Assembly (NCBI RefSeq): GCF_019084045.1
Contig: NZ_JAHRED010000009.1
Span: 124,001-188,000 of the forward strand
Length of the DNA: 64,000 bases
DNA from: Paeniglutamicibacter quisquiliarum
GTDB lineage: Bacteria > Actinomycetota > Actinomycetes > Actinomycetales > Micrococcaceae
Reading direction: 5' to 3'
Notes under the pieces: generated by a model
Databases searched by the model: none
What the model was told of the DNA's origin: nothing
Seen by the model: only the letters and a program-made list of their open reading frames with translations
Part shown: positions 10,502 to 19,391 of the stretch, one piece after another
Position numbering within the stretch: position 1 is the stretch's first letter
How the letters are laid out: each line of letters opens with the position of its first letter
Position numbers and translations under genes: made by a program

Positions 10502-12871
10502 ATGTCTTCACCTTCGATGCTGCACCGTGAGGCCGACGCCCCGGGGCAGGCCCGCCGGCTCTCCGCGCCCGTGTCCGTCAGCGCCCGCAACTGGGGTTGG
10601 CGGCATGCGGACCGCGCCCAACCGGCCCTGTGGGGCCTTGACCTGGACATCCGCGCCGGGGAGCGGGTCCTGCTGGCCGGGCCCTCGGGCGCGGGCAAGT
10701 CCACACTGCTCTACGCGCTGGCAGGGGTCCTGCACGAGGACGACGAGGCCTATTCCTCCGGCGAGCTCCTGCTGGACGGAACGCCCGTGGCCCAGGGCCG
10801 CGGCCTGGTCGGGCTCATGCAGCAGGATCCCGAAACCCAGGTCGTCCAGGCCCGGGTCGGTGACGATGTGGCCTTCGGCGCCGAAAACCTCTCCGTGCCG
10901 CCGGAGGAGATCGCCCGGCGCATCGTCGACGCCCTGGACGCCGTGGGACTCGACGTCCCCCTGGAGCACCCCACCGCGGCGCTCTCGGGCGGGCAAAAAC
11001 AACGCCTGGCCCTGGCCGGGATCCTGGCCATGGGCCCGGGACTCGTCCTGCTGGACGAGCCGACGGCGAACCTCGACCCGGCCGGCGTGCTGGAGGTCCG
11101 CGACGCGGTGATCCGTGCACTCGACGCCACCGGGGCGACCCTGCTGATCGTCGAACACCGGCTGGAGGCCTGGGCGCCGCACATGGACCGGGTCATCGTG
11201 CTGGAACCGGGCGGGGGCATCGCCCACGAGGGAACCCCGGACGAGCTGTTCGGGCCCGGCGCCGTCCGCGGGGAACTGATTTCCGCCGGGGTCTGGGTGC
11301 CCGGATACACCCCGGCCATCGAGGCCAGGCCGAACACAGGGAGCAGCGGAGCACTGCTGCTCGAGGCCGGTTCCCTGGCCGTCGCCCGGAAGCGCGGCGG
11401 CCCGGTCGCCGCCGGCGGGCTTGAGATGCGGGTCGCGGCGGGCGAGGCCTGGAGCGTGCGCGGGGCCAACGGCTCGGGCAAGTCGACCTTCGCCCTGACC
11501 CTGGGGGGCCTGTTGCCCCAGGCCTCCGGCACGGTGCTGGCCACCGCGGAACTGGCCGCCGGATCCGAGGCGCGCCCCTACCACTGGCGGGCCACCGAGC
11601 TGGTGGGCCGGATCGGTTCGGTGTTCCAGGAACCCGAACACCAATTCGTCACCAACACGGTGGCCGAGGAGCTGGCCTTTGGCCCGGCGCACGCGGTCAA
11701 GCCCGGCACCCGGGAACCGCTGTTCACGCAGCCGGAGATCGAGTCGCGGGTCGAGTCGTTGCTGGCCCGGCTGCGGCTGGGGCACCTGGCCGAGGCAAAC
11801 CCCTTCACCCTTTCGGGCGGGGAAAAGCGCCGGCTCTCGGTGGCCACGGTCCTGGCCTCGTCCCCGCAGGTCCTGATCCTCGACGAGCCGACCTTTGGCC
11901 AGGACGCCAATACCTGGCGGGAGCTGGCACTGTTGCTGCGCGAGGAACTGGCGCATGGCACGGCGATCATTGCCGTGACCCACGACGCGGATTTCGCCCG
12001 CGCCCTGGGCGCCAACGAGTTCGTCCTCGATGCCCCCGGCGGCCGGGACGGGAACCCGGAGACCGGGGCCCGCCCCGGGTTGCTGCAGGCCGATGCCCGC
12101 GGCGGGGCCAGTTTCCTGGGCCGGGCGAACCCGCTGGCCAAGCTGGCCGCGGTGGCGCTGGCAACGATCCCGCTGGTGGCCTCGATGGACTGGGTCAGCA
12201 GCTCCCTGGTGGTCCTGGCGACGATCCTGGCGCTGCCGCTGGCAGGGCTGTCGATCCCGCGTTTCCTGGCCCGGGGCTGGCCACTGCTTCTCGCCGCGCT
12301 CTTCGGGGCCTGGGGAACCGCGCTGGTGGGCAACGACTCCGGTGCGGTGCTGCTGGACCTGGGCATCTTCGACATCACCGAGGGCTCGCTGGCGGCCGGT
12401 GCCGCCACCGGCATGCGTGCCTTCGCCGTGGCGATCCCCGCGGTGCTGGTGCTCTTCACGACCGACCCCACCGACCTGGCCAACGCGCTGGCGCAAAAGG
12501 CGCGGCTTCCGCACCGCTTTGTGCTCGGCGCGCTGGCGGGCATGCGCCTGCTCGGGTTGCTGATCGAGGAATGGACCACCCTGGGCATGGCCCGGCGCGC
12601 CCGCGGCGTGGGCAGCCGGGGTTCGGTGGGGCAGCGGATGCGCGCCAACCTCGGGCAGGTCTTCGGCCTGCTGGTGCAGGCCATTCGGCGGGCCTCGCGG
12701 CTGGCGGTCACCATGGAGGCCAAGGGCTTCGGGACCAATGCGCGCACCTGGCTCAGGACCTCGGCGTACGGGCGGCGGGATGCGGCCATCGTGGCAGCGG
12801 GGCTCTTGCTGGGCGCCGCCGCCACCTGGGCCGCGCTCGCGCTGGGAACGTGGAACCTGGTCTGGACCTAG
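10502..12871 (+). CDS. ECF transporter energizing module: EcfA-EcfA'-EcfT triple fusion
   Basis: One 789-aa polypeptide carries both ATPase domains and the transmembrane coupling protein of an ECF transporter. ATPase 1 has Walker A GPSGAGKST (60-68), signature LSGGQ (161-165), Walker B LVLLDEP and switch histidine EHR. ATPase 2 has GANGSGKST (321-329), LSGGE near 437, LILDEP and a VTHD histidine. From about residue 540 a hydrophobic EcfT domain follows, with coupling motifs ARRARG and MEAKGFG. Usually these are two or three proteins (YkoD and YkoC). Context with YkoE and the TPP riboswitch indicates thiamine-precursor import. The start ATG at 10502 has a poor ribosome-binding site, so coupling to ykoE is likely. 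Confidence 0.9.
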   Translation: MSSPSMLHREADAPGQARRLSAPVSVSARNWGWRHADRAQPALWGLDLDIRAGERVLLAGPSGAGKSTLLYALAGVLHEDDEAYSSGELLLDGTPVAQGRGLVGLMQQDPETQVVQARVGDDVAFGAENLSVPPEEIARRIVDALDAVGLDVPLEHPTAALSGGQKQRLALAGILAMGPGLVLLDEPTANLDPAGVLEVRDAVIRALDATGATLLIVEHRLEAWAPHMDRVIVLEPGGGIAHEGTPDELFGPGAVRGELISAGVWVPGYTPAIEARPNTGSSGALLLEAGSLAVARKRGGPVAAGGLEMRVAAGEAWSVRGANGSGKSTFALTLGGLLPQASGTVLATAELAAGSEARPYHWRATELVGRIGSVFQEPEHQFVTNTVAEELAFGPAHAVKPGTREPLFTQPEIESRVESLLARLRLGHLAEANPFTLSGGEKRRLSVATVLASSPQVLILDEPTFGQDANTWRELALLLREELAHGTAIIAVTHDADFARALGANEFVLDAPGGRDGNPETGARPGLLQADARGGASFLGRANPLAKLAAVALATIPLVASMDWVSSSLVVLATILALPLAGLSIPRFLARGWPLLLAALFGAWGTALVGNDSGAVLLDLGIFDITEGSLAAGAATGMRAFAVAIPAVLVLFTTDPTDLANALAQKARLPHRFVLGALAGMRLLGLLIEEWTTLGMARRARGVGSRGSVGQRMRANLGQVFGLLVQAIRRASRLAVTMEAKGFGTNARTWLRTSAYGRRDAAIVAAGLLLGAAATWAALALGTWNLVWT

Positions 12872-12882
12872 GCCAACGCACG

Positions 12883-12940
12883 GGCGGGTCCCGGTCCCGG
12901 TGCATCGCAAGATGCATCGGGACCGGAACCCGCCAGTTTT
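12883..12940 (+). terminator. terminator of the thiamine-transport operon
   Basis: A long hairpin pairs GGCGGGT (12883-12889) with ACCCGCC (12928-12934). Inside it, GGTCCCGGTGCATC pairs with GATGCATCGGGACC with one G-U pair and a GCAA loop. TTTT follows at 12937-12940. Confidence 0.8.
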
Positions 12941-12955
12941 ACGCGGTGCCGCCGG

Positions 12956-13414
12956 CTAGGGGAAGCCCAGCGAGGCGATGGCCGGCAAGGTCCCGGCGGC
13001 AAGGTTTTCCAGCACGTAGCGTTCGTGTTCCGGCATGGGAGCAGGCAGCCTGTCCAGGTCGAACCATTCGATGGCTGCGCACTTCTCCGGCTCCATGATT
13101 CTCGGCTCCCCGTCCCAGCGGTTGGCCGCGAAGAAGAAATCCACGCGCTGGGCGCGCGGGGCATCCCCGCCGTTGGTGCGGTGCAAGGTGGACAGCGGGA
13201 GCAGGTCCCGCGGATCCAGTCGCAGCCCCAGCTCCTCGGCCGCCTCGCGCACCGCGGCGGCATCCACCGATTCCCCCGGCTCCACGTGCCCGGCCGCGGC
13301 GCAGGCCCAGTGCCCGTCCATGAAACCGGTGTTCTGGCGCAGCTGCAACAGCACCTGGCCGCCGCGGCGCAGCACCACGTAGGCGGCGGGCACCAACTGG
13401 AACAGTTCCTGCAT
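12956..13414 (-). CDS. Nudix hydrolase
   Basis: Protein of 152 aa with an exact Nudix box, GHVEPGESVDAAAVREAAEE followed by LGL (G-x5-E-x7-R-E-U-x-E-E-x-G-U). It should hydrolyse a nucleoside-diphosphate-X substrate with Mg2+. Which one cannot be told; the FMDGHWACAAAGHVEPGES entry resembles general NTP-cleaning enzymes. The start was set at ATG 13414 (MQELFQLVPAAY), with AGG eight bases upstream; an in-frame ATG at 13441 is an alternative. It lies 57 bases downstream of the PabC-like gene on the same strand. Confidence 0.85.
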   Translation of the reverse strand: MQELFQLVPAAYVVLRRGGQVLLQLRQNTGFMDGHWACAAAGHVEPGESVDAAAVREAAEELGLRLDPRDLLPLSTLHRTNGGDAPRAQRVDFFFAANRWDGEPRIMEPEKCAAIEWFDLDRLPAPMPEHERYVLENLAAGTLPAIASLGFP

Positions 13415-13471
13415 GGGGAAACCTCGAATCTTCTCCGGCATCCGCCGGGGGAGCGGATGCGAAAAGCGCGC

Positions 13472-14347
13472 TTATTGGATGGCGTCGACCATGGCGGTGA
13501 GTTCGGCATGTAGCTGCCCGTCGCGGGCAATGGCGGTGCCGTCGATCGAGTTCACCGGGGTGAGCAGCCGGACGCTGGACACCAGCCAGACGCCCTCGGC
13601 ATCCATCAGGTTCTCCGGCGTCAGCGGCCCGTAGCCAAGCTCCCACCCTGCCTCCCTCGCGGCGGCAAAGATGGCGCCCTGGGTGGTGCCCGGCAGGATG
13701 CCGGTTTCCAGGGTCGGGGTGATCAGCCGCTTGGTGTCCCCGTCGCGGTGCGCGATCAGCACCGTGGAGGTCGGGCCCTCCAGCACGATTCCGTCGCTGG
13801 AAAGGAAGATGACGTCGTCGGCGCCCATCTTCTTGGCGTGGCGCAGGGCCGCCATGTTCACCGCGTAGGACAGCGTCTTGGCACCCATCAGCAGCCAGGG
13901 CGCGCGCTCGGCGACCCTCGAGTCGTAGCCGCGGTCCAGGAAGATCACCGAGACCCCGCTCTGGCGCTGGCGGCGTCCCAGCTCGGGGGCGGCGGAGACC
14001 ATGACCCAGGAGGTGCCGTGGTCCTGCCCCTCGGTGCCGCGGGTGGCCACGAGCTTCACGACGGCTTCCTCGGAGGGGTTGGCGGCATCGAATGCAGCCA
14101 CGGCGGTCGCGATCGCCGCGCGCCAGGCCTCCTCGTGCGGGACCAGCAGGTCGCAGGTCGAGGCCGAGACCCGCAGCCGCGCCAGGTGGGCATCGAGCTT
14201 GCGCACGATCCCGTTGGTGTACAGCGCGGATTCGAAGATCCCGTCCCCGCGCGTCACCCCCTGGTCAAGGACCGAGAGCTGTGCGGTGGCGGCATCGGCG
14301 ACGCGGCCGGCGGGATAATCGCGGTCAAGGAACACAAGTGCAGTCAT
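13472..14347 (-). CDS. pabC: aminodeoxychorismate lyase-like class IV aminotransferase
   Basis: PLP-dependent fold-type IV enzyme, 291 aa. Family features are DQGVTRGDGIFES near residue 30, the lysine in AKTLSYAVNM (presumed Schiff-base lysine), DDVIFLSSDGIVLEGPTSTV and TGILPGTTQGAIF. Class IV includes aminodeoxychorismate lyase, branched-chain aminotransferases and D-amino-acid aminotransferases. The length, the R-G-D-G-x-F-E sequence and the nearby PabB fusion (2.4 kb away) favour 4-amino-4-deoxychorismate lyase of folate synthesis. The start is ATG at 14347. Confidence 0.75.
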   Translation of the reverse strand: MTALVFLDRDYPAGRVADAATAQLSVLDQGVTRGDGIFESALYTNGIVRKLDAHLARLRVSASTCDLLVPHEEAWRAAIATAVAAFDAANPSEEAVVKLVATRGTEGQDHGTSWVMVSAAPELGRRQRQSGVSVIFLDRGYDSRVAERAPWLLMGAKTLSYAVNMAALRHAKKMGADDVIFLSSDGIVLEGPTSTVLIAHRDGDTKRLITPTLETGILPGTTQGAIFAAAREAGWELGYGPLTPENLMDAEGVWLVSSVRLLTPVNSIDGTAIARDGQLHAELTAMVDAIQ

Positions 14348-14447
14348 GGGTACCAGATTACCGCCGCGAAAGTGGTTCTCCGGCTAGCGCCGTGCGGGCG
14401 GTAGTCTGGGGTATGGCCGGGAAACGGGCTCTGGCAAGGAGGGATCC

Positions 14448-15938
14448 ATGGAGGCAGGCAGCGACGCGCTGACCCTTGGCGCCGCCCTGTGGTCGATCGC
14501 CGTGGGCATCGAGCTCACCATCCGCATCACCATGGTCGGAATCGTTCCGGGCAACCGCCGCCCCACCACCGCGATGGCCTGGCTGCTGGCCATCTTCTTC
14601 CTGCCGGTGGCGGGCCTGCTGCTCTACCTGCTCTTCGCCAACATCAAGCTGTCGAGGCGGCGCATCGAACGCCAGCGGAGGGTCAACGAATCGATCCTCG
14701 AGGCCACCCAGCACCTGACCGGGGGCACCTGGGCCCCCGACGCCCCCGACTGGGTGCTCTCGGCGGTCGAGTTGAACCGGAGGCTGGGCGCGCTGCCGCT
14801 GCAGGCCGGCAACGCGGTGGAGTTCATCACCGGCTACAAGGAATCCCTCGAGGCGATGCGCCTGGAAATCGACAGGGCCCGGCGCTACGTGCACGTGCAG
14901 TTCTACATCATCGGCGACGACGAACAGTACGTCGCCCCGCTCCTGGACGCCCTGGAACGCGCGGTCGCCCGCGGGGTCAAGGTCAGGGTGCTCTTCGACC
15001 ACCTGGGGTCGCTGCGCGTCAAGGGCTATTTCTCGCTGATTCGCAGGATGAGCGACGCGGGCATCAACTGGCGGCGGATGCTTCCGCTGGCGCCCTTCCA
15101 ACGACGGTGGCGGCGCCCGGATCTGCGCAACCACCGCAAGATCGTGGTGGTGGACGGGCAGGTGGCCTTCACCGGCAGCCAGAACCTCATCGAGCCCGGA
15201 TACAAGCGGGCCTCCGCACACAAGATCGGCCGGGAATGGGTCGAGCTCATGGTCAAGGTCCACGGCCCGCTGGTGACCAGCCTGGACGTGGTCTTCGCAA
15301 CCGACTGGTCGCAGGAGTCCGACGGGGACCTGCTCCACGACCTGGCCGCGGTGGAAGAGGCGATGGTCGAGGCGCCGGATGCGGGGGAGGACCTCGGGCA
15401 GGTGGTGCCCAGCGGGCCGGGTTTCGAGGCGGAAAACAACCTGAGGCTGTTCAACACGCTGATCTATTCGGCCACCGAGCGCCTCTCCATCACCAGCCCC
15501 TACTTCGTTCCCGACGACTCGCTGCTCTACGCCATCACCACCGCCGCCCAGCGCGGGGTGGCGGTGGAACTCTTCGTCTGCGAGAAGGGCGACCAGGCCC
15601 TGGTGCAGCATGCCCAGCAGTCCTACTACGAGGCCCTGCTGCGGGCCGGGGTGCGGATCTACCTCTACAAGGCCCCGGCGGTGCTGCATTCAAAGTGCAT
15701 GGCGGTGGACGACGACGTGGTGGTGATGGGATCCTCCAACATGGACATGCGCTCCTTCTCGCTGAACCTCGAGATCACGCTCATGCTCCTGGGCCCGGAC
15801 CTGGTCAACGAGCTGATGAAGGTGCAGGACAGCTACCGGGCGAATTCGACCGAGCTGACCCTGGAGCAGTGGAGCCGGCGCACCCCGGTGAACCGGTGGA
15901 TCGACAACGTGGCACGGCTTTCGGCGACGCTGCAATAG
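14448..15938 (+). CDS. cls: cardiolipin synthase
   Basis: Membrane phospholipase-D-superfamily enzyme of 496 aa that makes cardiolipin. Two N-terminal helices (LWSIAVGIELTIRITMVGIV and TAMAWLLAIFFLPVAGLLLY) precede two catalytic HKD motifs, HRKIVVVDGQVAFTGSQN near residue 230 and HSKCMAVDDDVVVMGSSN near 410. Other conserved parts are HVQFYIIGDD and ITSPYFVPDDSLLYAITTAA. The start is ATG at 14448 after AGGAGG. It diverges from pabC across about 100 bases. Confidence 0.92.
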   Translation: MEAGSDALTLGAALWSIAVGIELTIRITMVGIVPGNRRPTTAMAWLLAIFFLPVAGLLLYLLFANIKLSRRRIERQRRVNESILEATQHLTGGTWAPDAPDWVLSAVELNRRLGALPLQAGNAVEFITGYKESLEAMRLEIDRARRYVHVQFYIIGDDEQYVAPLLDALERAVARGVKVRVLFDHLGSLRVKGYFSLIRRMSDAGINWRRMLPLAPFQRRWRRPDLRNHRKIVVVDGQVAFTGSQNLIEPGYKRASAHKIGREWVELMVKVHGPLVTSLDVVFATDWSQESDGDLLHDLAAVEEAMVEAPDAGEDLGQVVPSGPGFEAENNLRLFNTLIYSATERLSITSPYFVPDDSLLYAITTAAQRGVAVELFVCEKGDQALVQHAQQSYYEALLRAGVRIYLYKAPAVLHSKCMAVDDDVVVMGSSNMDMRSFSLNLEITLMLLGPDLVNELMKVQDSYRANSTELTLEQWSRRTPVNRWIDNVARLSATLQ

Positions 15939-16289
15939 GCCCGCGGGCCCGATGCCCACCACCGCCCGTCGGCTTCGGACTTGACTCCCGCCGGGCGCCA
16001 GGTCTCCTCGCGGTCGGCCGCGGCACCGGGGATGTCATCGCCGCCGGAGCGCAGCGCGCCGATGAACAACACCCGCATGATCCCTCAGCCGATTTCATCC
16101 ATCGGGGCAAGCGATGCCCCCTGGCGGCCACGATGCCGGCGTCCCGCGCCTTGGGGGCAGGGGAGCTGTCGGCGGACTCCCAGCCGCCCGGATCGCAGGC
16201 CGGCCAAGTCAAACAGGATTCAAGAAGTACTCCCCGGAGGCTCCGCCTAGAGTGGGAGACGTAAACCAGAGGACCGAAAGGAACAAGCC
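15939..16289. other. 351-bp gap with no recognisable gene
   Basis: Open frames exist on both strands, but their translations show no family motif, no convincing ribosome-binding site and rather arbitrary composition. Part may be the cls 3' end and the promoter for the DUF1801 gene. It could also be gene debris, but nothing identifiable remains. Confidence 0.4.
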
Positions 16290-16700
16290 GTGAACACGAC
16301 CTTCAGCAAAGAGGAAAAGGCAGCCATGCGGGCGGCCGTCGCCGAGGCAAAGGCCGCGAAGATCGGCGCCGACCTTGAGGCGGCGTGCCTTGCGGCCATC
16401 GGGGAAATGACGGGCACGGACAAGGAACTGGCCGAGACCCTGCACGCGCTGGTCAAGAAGCACACGTCCCTGGGTGCCAAGACCTGGTACGGCATGCCGG
16501 CCTACACCAATGCCGACGGCAAGGTCGTGGTGTTCTTCCAGAGTGCCGCCAAGTTCAAGGTGCGGTACGCCACCATCGGGTTCCAGCCGGACGCGAACCT
16601 CGACGAGGGCAATTTCTGGCCGAGCTCCTTTGCCGTGACCAAGCTGGCGGCCGCCGACCAAAAGCGCCTGGTGGAGCTGCTGAAGAAGGCCGTCAGCTAG
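16290..16700 (+). CDS. DUF1801 / YdhG-like protein
   Basis: Small soluble protein of 136 aa. It carries the DUF1801 pattern ETLHALVKKHTSLGAKTWYG, GMPAYTNADGKVVVFFQSA and a C-terminal helix ending LVELLKKAVS. This family includes the B. subtilis iron chaperone YdhG and many uncharacterised proteins, so a specific role is not assigned. The start is GTG at 16290 with AAAGGA about seven bases upstream. It is convergent with the PabB fusion gene. Confidence 0.7.
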   Translation: MNTTFSKEEKAAMRAAVAEAKAAKIGADLEAACLAAIGEMTGTDKELAETLHALVKKHTSLGAKTWYGMPAYTNADGKVVVFFQSAAKFKVRYATIGFQPDANLDEGNFWPSSFAVTKLAAADQKRLVELLKKAVS

Positions 16701-16738
16701 TCCGGCCACCCGGGGAGCCCCCCGCCGTCGGGCGCCGG

Positions 16739-18781
16739 CTAGCTGCCGGGGAAGACGCTGCCGAGGGCCGAGAGGACACCGAAGGCCTTGGTGCGGACCT
16801 CGTCCCATTCCTCCTGGGGCGAGGAATCGGCGGTGATCGCACCGCCCACGCCCAGGGACAGGTCCCAGCGCCCGGAGATCTCTCCGCGAACCATGACCAG
16901 GGTGCGGATGACGACCGAAAGGTCGGCGGCGCCGGTGGCGGAAAAGTACCCGACGGCACCGGAATACAGCCCGCGGGCTGCCCCGTCCTCCAGGGTATCG
17001 AGGATCTCCATGGTGGAGACCTTCGGCGCCCCGGTCATGGACCCGGCGGGGAACGCCGCGGCAATGGCCTCGGCGCGCGGTGCACCGGGACGCAACCTGG
17101 CGTCGATGGTGGAGACCATCTGGTGAACGGTCGCATAGCTTTCGATCGCGCACAGCCGCGGCACCGAGAGGGTGCGGGGATCGGCGAAATGCGACAGGTC
17201 GTTGCGCAGCAGGTCAACGATCATGATGTTTTCGGCGCGGTCCTTGGGCGAGGACGCCAGCTCCTCGATCAATGCCTGGTCAGCTTCGGGCGTTGCCCCG
17301 CGCGGCCTGGTCCCCTTGATGGGCTCGGCACGCATCCAGCCGTCGGAACCGATCGACATGAACCTCTCGGGGGAGGTGCTGGCCGCGGCCATGTCGCCAA
17401 AGCGCAGGTAGTGCGCGAAGGGTGCGGGATTCGCCGCGCGCAGCCTCAGGTAGTTTTCCCACGGGTCGCAGGGCACCGCGTCCGCACGCAGGGACGTGGT
17501 CAGGCAGACCTCGTAGCTGTTGCCCAGGCGGATCTGTTCCTGCGCGGCACGGACCTTGCCCAGGTAGGCGGGGCGGTCATCGTGCGGGGTGAAGGCAGCG
17601 GCGGGTTCCAGGTGCGCGGGCACGGGGACGGCGGCGGGAAGCTGCGGCAGCAGCTGACGGACCCGGTCGAAGAAGCCCTCGGCGTCAGCGGCCGCGGTGG
17701 CCAGCAGGTGCACCGTGGAGGCCTGGTGGTCAACGACGACCACCTGGGAGGGCCTGATCAGCGCGGCATCCGCCGGTGCTGCCGGAGCCCCCGGCGCGGG
17801 AGGGACGTCGCTGCCGCCGGTTTCCCGCTTGAGCTCATAGCCCAGGTAGCCCAGCCAGCCGGGAACAAAGGGAAGGTCGCCCTGCGCCGGCAGGAAGCCC
17901 GCGGCGTCCCAGCTGCGGGCGAGCCAGTCGAAGAAGCCGCCGGTGAGCCTGGCGGTCGCGGTGCCCTCGCGCAGGATCCCCGCCCCGCCGCGGTGTTCAT
18001 AGACCGCGCAGTGATCGGTGGTGGCAGCGGCCATGATGGAGTAGCGGTTGCGTTGGCGCGGGTCGGCGAACCCCAGGTTGCTGGATTCGAGCAGGACCGC
18101 GTGGTCGTTCCCGGCATACAGCGCCTCGAAGAGCGCGGCGGCGTCGGGTGCCGCGGGCAGCGCCGTGTGCACCGGCGCCTGGGCCGCCGACTCGGTGCGT
18201 TCGGGGGCCAGTGCCGAGGCGCACCGGGACAGCGACATCAGCGCGCGCAGCACGTGGTGCGGGGCGCTGCCGTCGGCCCGGTTTTCCACGGTCACATTGG
18301 CGTGCCCGGGTACGTCATCGGCATCGAGGTAGGTCCCTTCCTGGGCCGCCCAGCGGTCCCAGTGCGCGGCAAAGACCTCGCCGTCGCGTTCAAGTGCCCG
18401 GGACTTGCGCGTTTCGTCCGGCACCTGGACCCACACCAGGGCGTCGAGCAACCCGCGGGCGGCGGCGCAGCCTGCGCCTACGCCCTCGATGATGACCACG
18501 GGGGCAGGGGCGAGCGTGGCGCGCGGACCGGGGGCGCCTGCCGCCCAGTCCCAGCCGGTCCAGTCGGCTGCCTCGCCGCGGGACAGGGGAGCCAGGACGT
18601 CGGTGACGTAGGAGTGCGTGCCGGCCTGCAGGCCGTCCCAGCCGGGGTAGATGTCCTCGAGGTGGAAGAGGGCCACTTCGCGGTGGCGGCGCAGCGCGGT
18701 GGCAAGTTCCGCCGCCAGCGTGCTCTTCCCCGCTCCGGACCGTCCGTCGATGCCAAGGACCAGTACGGGGCTAGTTGCCAC
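16739..18781 (-). CDS. pabB: P-loop kinase / aminodeoxychorismate synthase component I (PabB) fusion
   Basis: The 680-aa protein joins two unrelated domains in one uninterrupted frame. Residues 1 to about 185 are a nucleotide-kinase-like P-loop domain, with Walker A GRSGAGKST (13-21), then LFHLEDIYPGWDGL, as in uridine kinase-like proteins, and VVIIEG. From about 200 onward is a chorismate-binding enzyme. Its PIKGTRPRG motif, with the lysine typical of PabB rather than TrpE, is followed by ENIMIVDLLRNDLSHF and GSMTGAPKVSTMEIL. PabB aminates chorismate for folate p-aminobenzoate. The start GTG at 18781 overlaps the phosphatase stop by 11 bases. No PabA amidotransferase is nearby. Confidence 0.85.
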   Translation of the reverse strand: MATSPVLVLGIDGRSGAGKSTLAAELATALRRHREVALFHLEDIYPGWDGLQAGTHSYVTDVLAPLSRGEAADWTGWDWAAGAPGPRATLAPAPVVIIEGVGAGCAAARGLLDALVWVQVPDETRKSRALERDGEVFAAHWDRWAAQEGTYLDADDVPGHANVTVENRADGSAPHHVLRALMSLSRCASALAPERTESAAQAPVHTALPAAPDAAALFEALYAGNDHAVLLESSNLGFADPRQRNRYSIMAAATTDHCAVYEHRGGAGILREGTATARLTGGFFDWLARSWDAAGFLPAQGDLPFVPGWLGYLGYELKRETGGSDVPPAPGAPAAPADAALIRPSQVVVVDHQASTVHLLATAAADAEGFFDRVRQLLPQLPAAVPVPAHLEPAAAFTPHDDRPAYLGKVRAAQEQIRLGNSYEVCLTTSLRADAVPCDPWENYLRLRAANPAPFAHYLRFGDMAAASTSPERFMSIGSDGWMRAEPIKGTRPRGATPEADQALIEELASSPKDRAENIMIVDLLRNDLSHFADPRTLSVPRLCAIESYATVHQMVSTIDARLRPGAPRAEAIAAAFPAGSMTGAPKVSTMEILDTLEDGAARGLYSGAVGYFSATGAADLSVVIRTLVMVRGEISGRWDLSLGVGGAITADSSPQEEWDEVRTKAFGVLSALGSVFPGS

Positions 18782-19280
18782 GTTGGGGCATGGTGTGTGC
18801 GCGCACGTAGTCGAGGACTCCCGGGATGGCGGCGTTGACCATTTGCCAGCACAGGCGGAAGTCGGCCGAATCGCCAAACCACGGATCGTAGATTCCCTGG
18901 CCCTCGACCGGGGCCGAGGCCAGGGTCGTGTCGAAGGATCGCATCATGCGCAGGTCGGGGCGGGGTGCCGAGGGATCGGCCGGCAGCATCTTGGCCAGCG
19001 CCGCGAGGTGCTCCTGGTCCATGGCCAGCAACAGGTCGGCGCCGGTCACCATGTCGGCGTCCAGGACCCGCGCCACGTGCTCCTCGGCGTTGATGCCGTG
19101 GGACTGCAGGATGGCGGCGGCCCGCGGGTCGATCCCGTGGCCGGCCTCGCCGTCGCTGGTGCCGGCGGACTCGACCAGGACGTCGAGGATTCCTGCATCG
19201 CCCAGGGCGGTGCGAATCATGTACTCGGCCATGGGGGAGCGGCAGATGTTTCCCGTGCACACTGTCAATATCCGGAACAT
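18771..19280 (-). CDS. low-molecular-weight protein-tyrosine phosphatase
   Basis: Protein of 169 aa starting MFRILTVCTGNICRSPMAEY. This contains the phosphate loop C-x4-C-R-S with the catalytic cysteine at residue 8. The general-acid aspartate motif DPWFGD is near residue 133. Members dephosphorylate tyrosine residues, often of polysaccharide-export kinases; some act as arsenate reductases. Its last 11 bases overlap the start of the kinase-PabB gene. The ATG at 19280 is the only sensible start. Confidence 0.88.
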   Translation of the reverse strand: MFRILTVCTGNICRSPMAEYMIRTALGDAGILDVLVESAGTSDGEAGHGIDPRAAAILQSHGINAEEHVARVLDADMVTGADLLLAMDQEHLAALAKMLPADPSAPRPDLRMMRSFDTTLASAPVEGQGIYDPWFGDSADFRLCWQMVNAAIPGVLDYVRAHTMPQRGN

Positions 19281-19391
19281 GGTTTTAGTCTAGGGCCCTT
19301 ACGCACCTAGTGACAGGCCCAAACACGGTTCGCGGCGATGGTTACCGGATTGTGCCCTTGGGCGCGCGTGCCACCGGTGTGGGGGCGGGGC

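Noticed and set aside
16385-18838. 817-aa open frame antisense to the kinase-PabB gene
   Set aside because: No domain is recognisable and it lies opposite a fully motif-supported gene.
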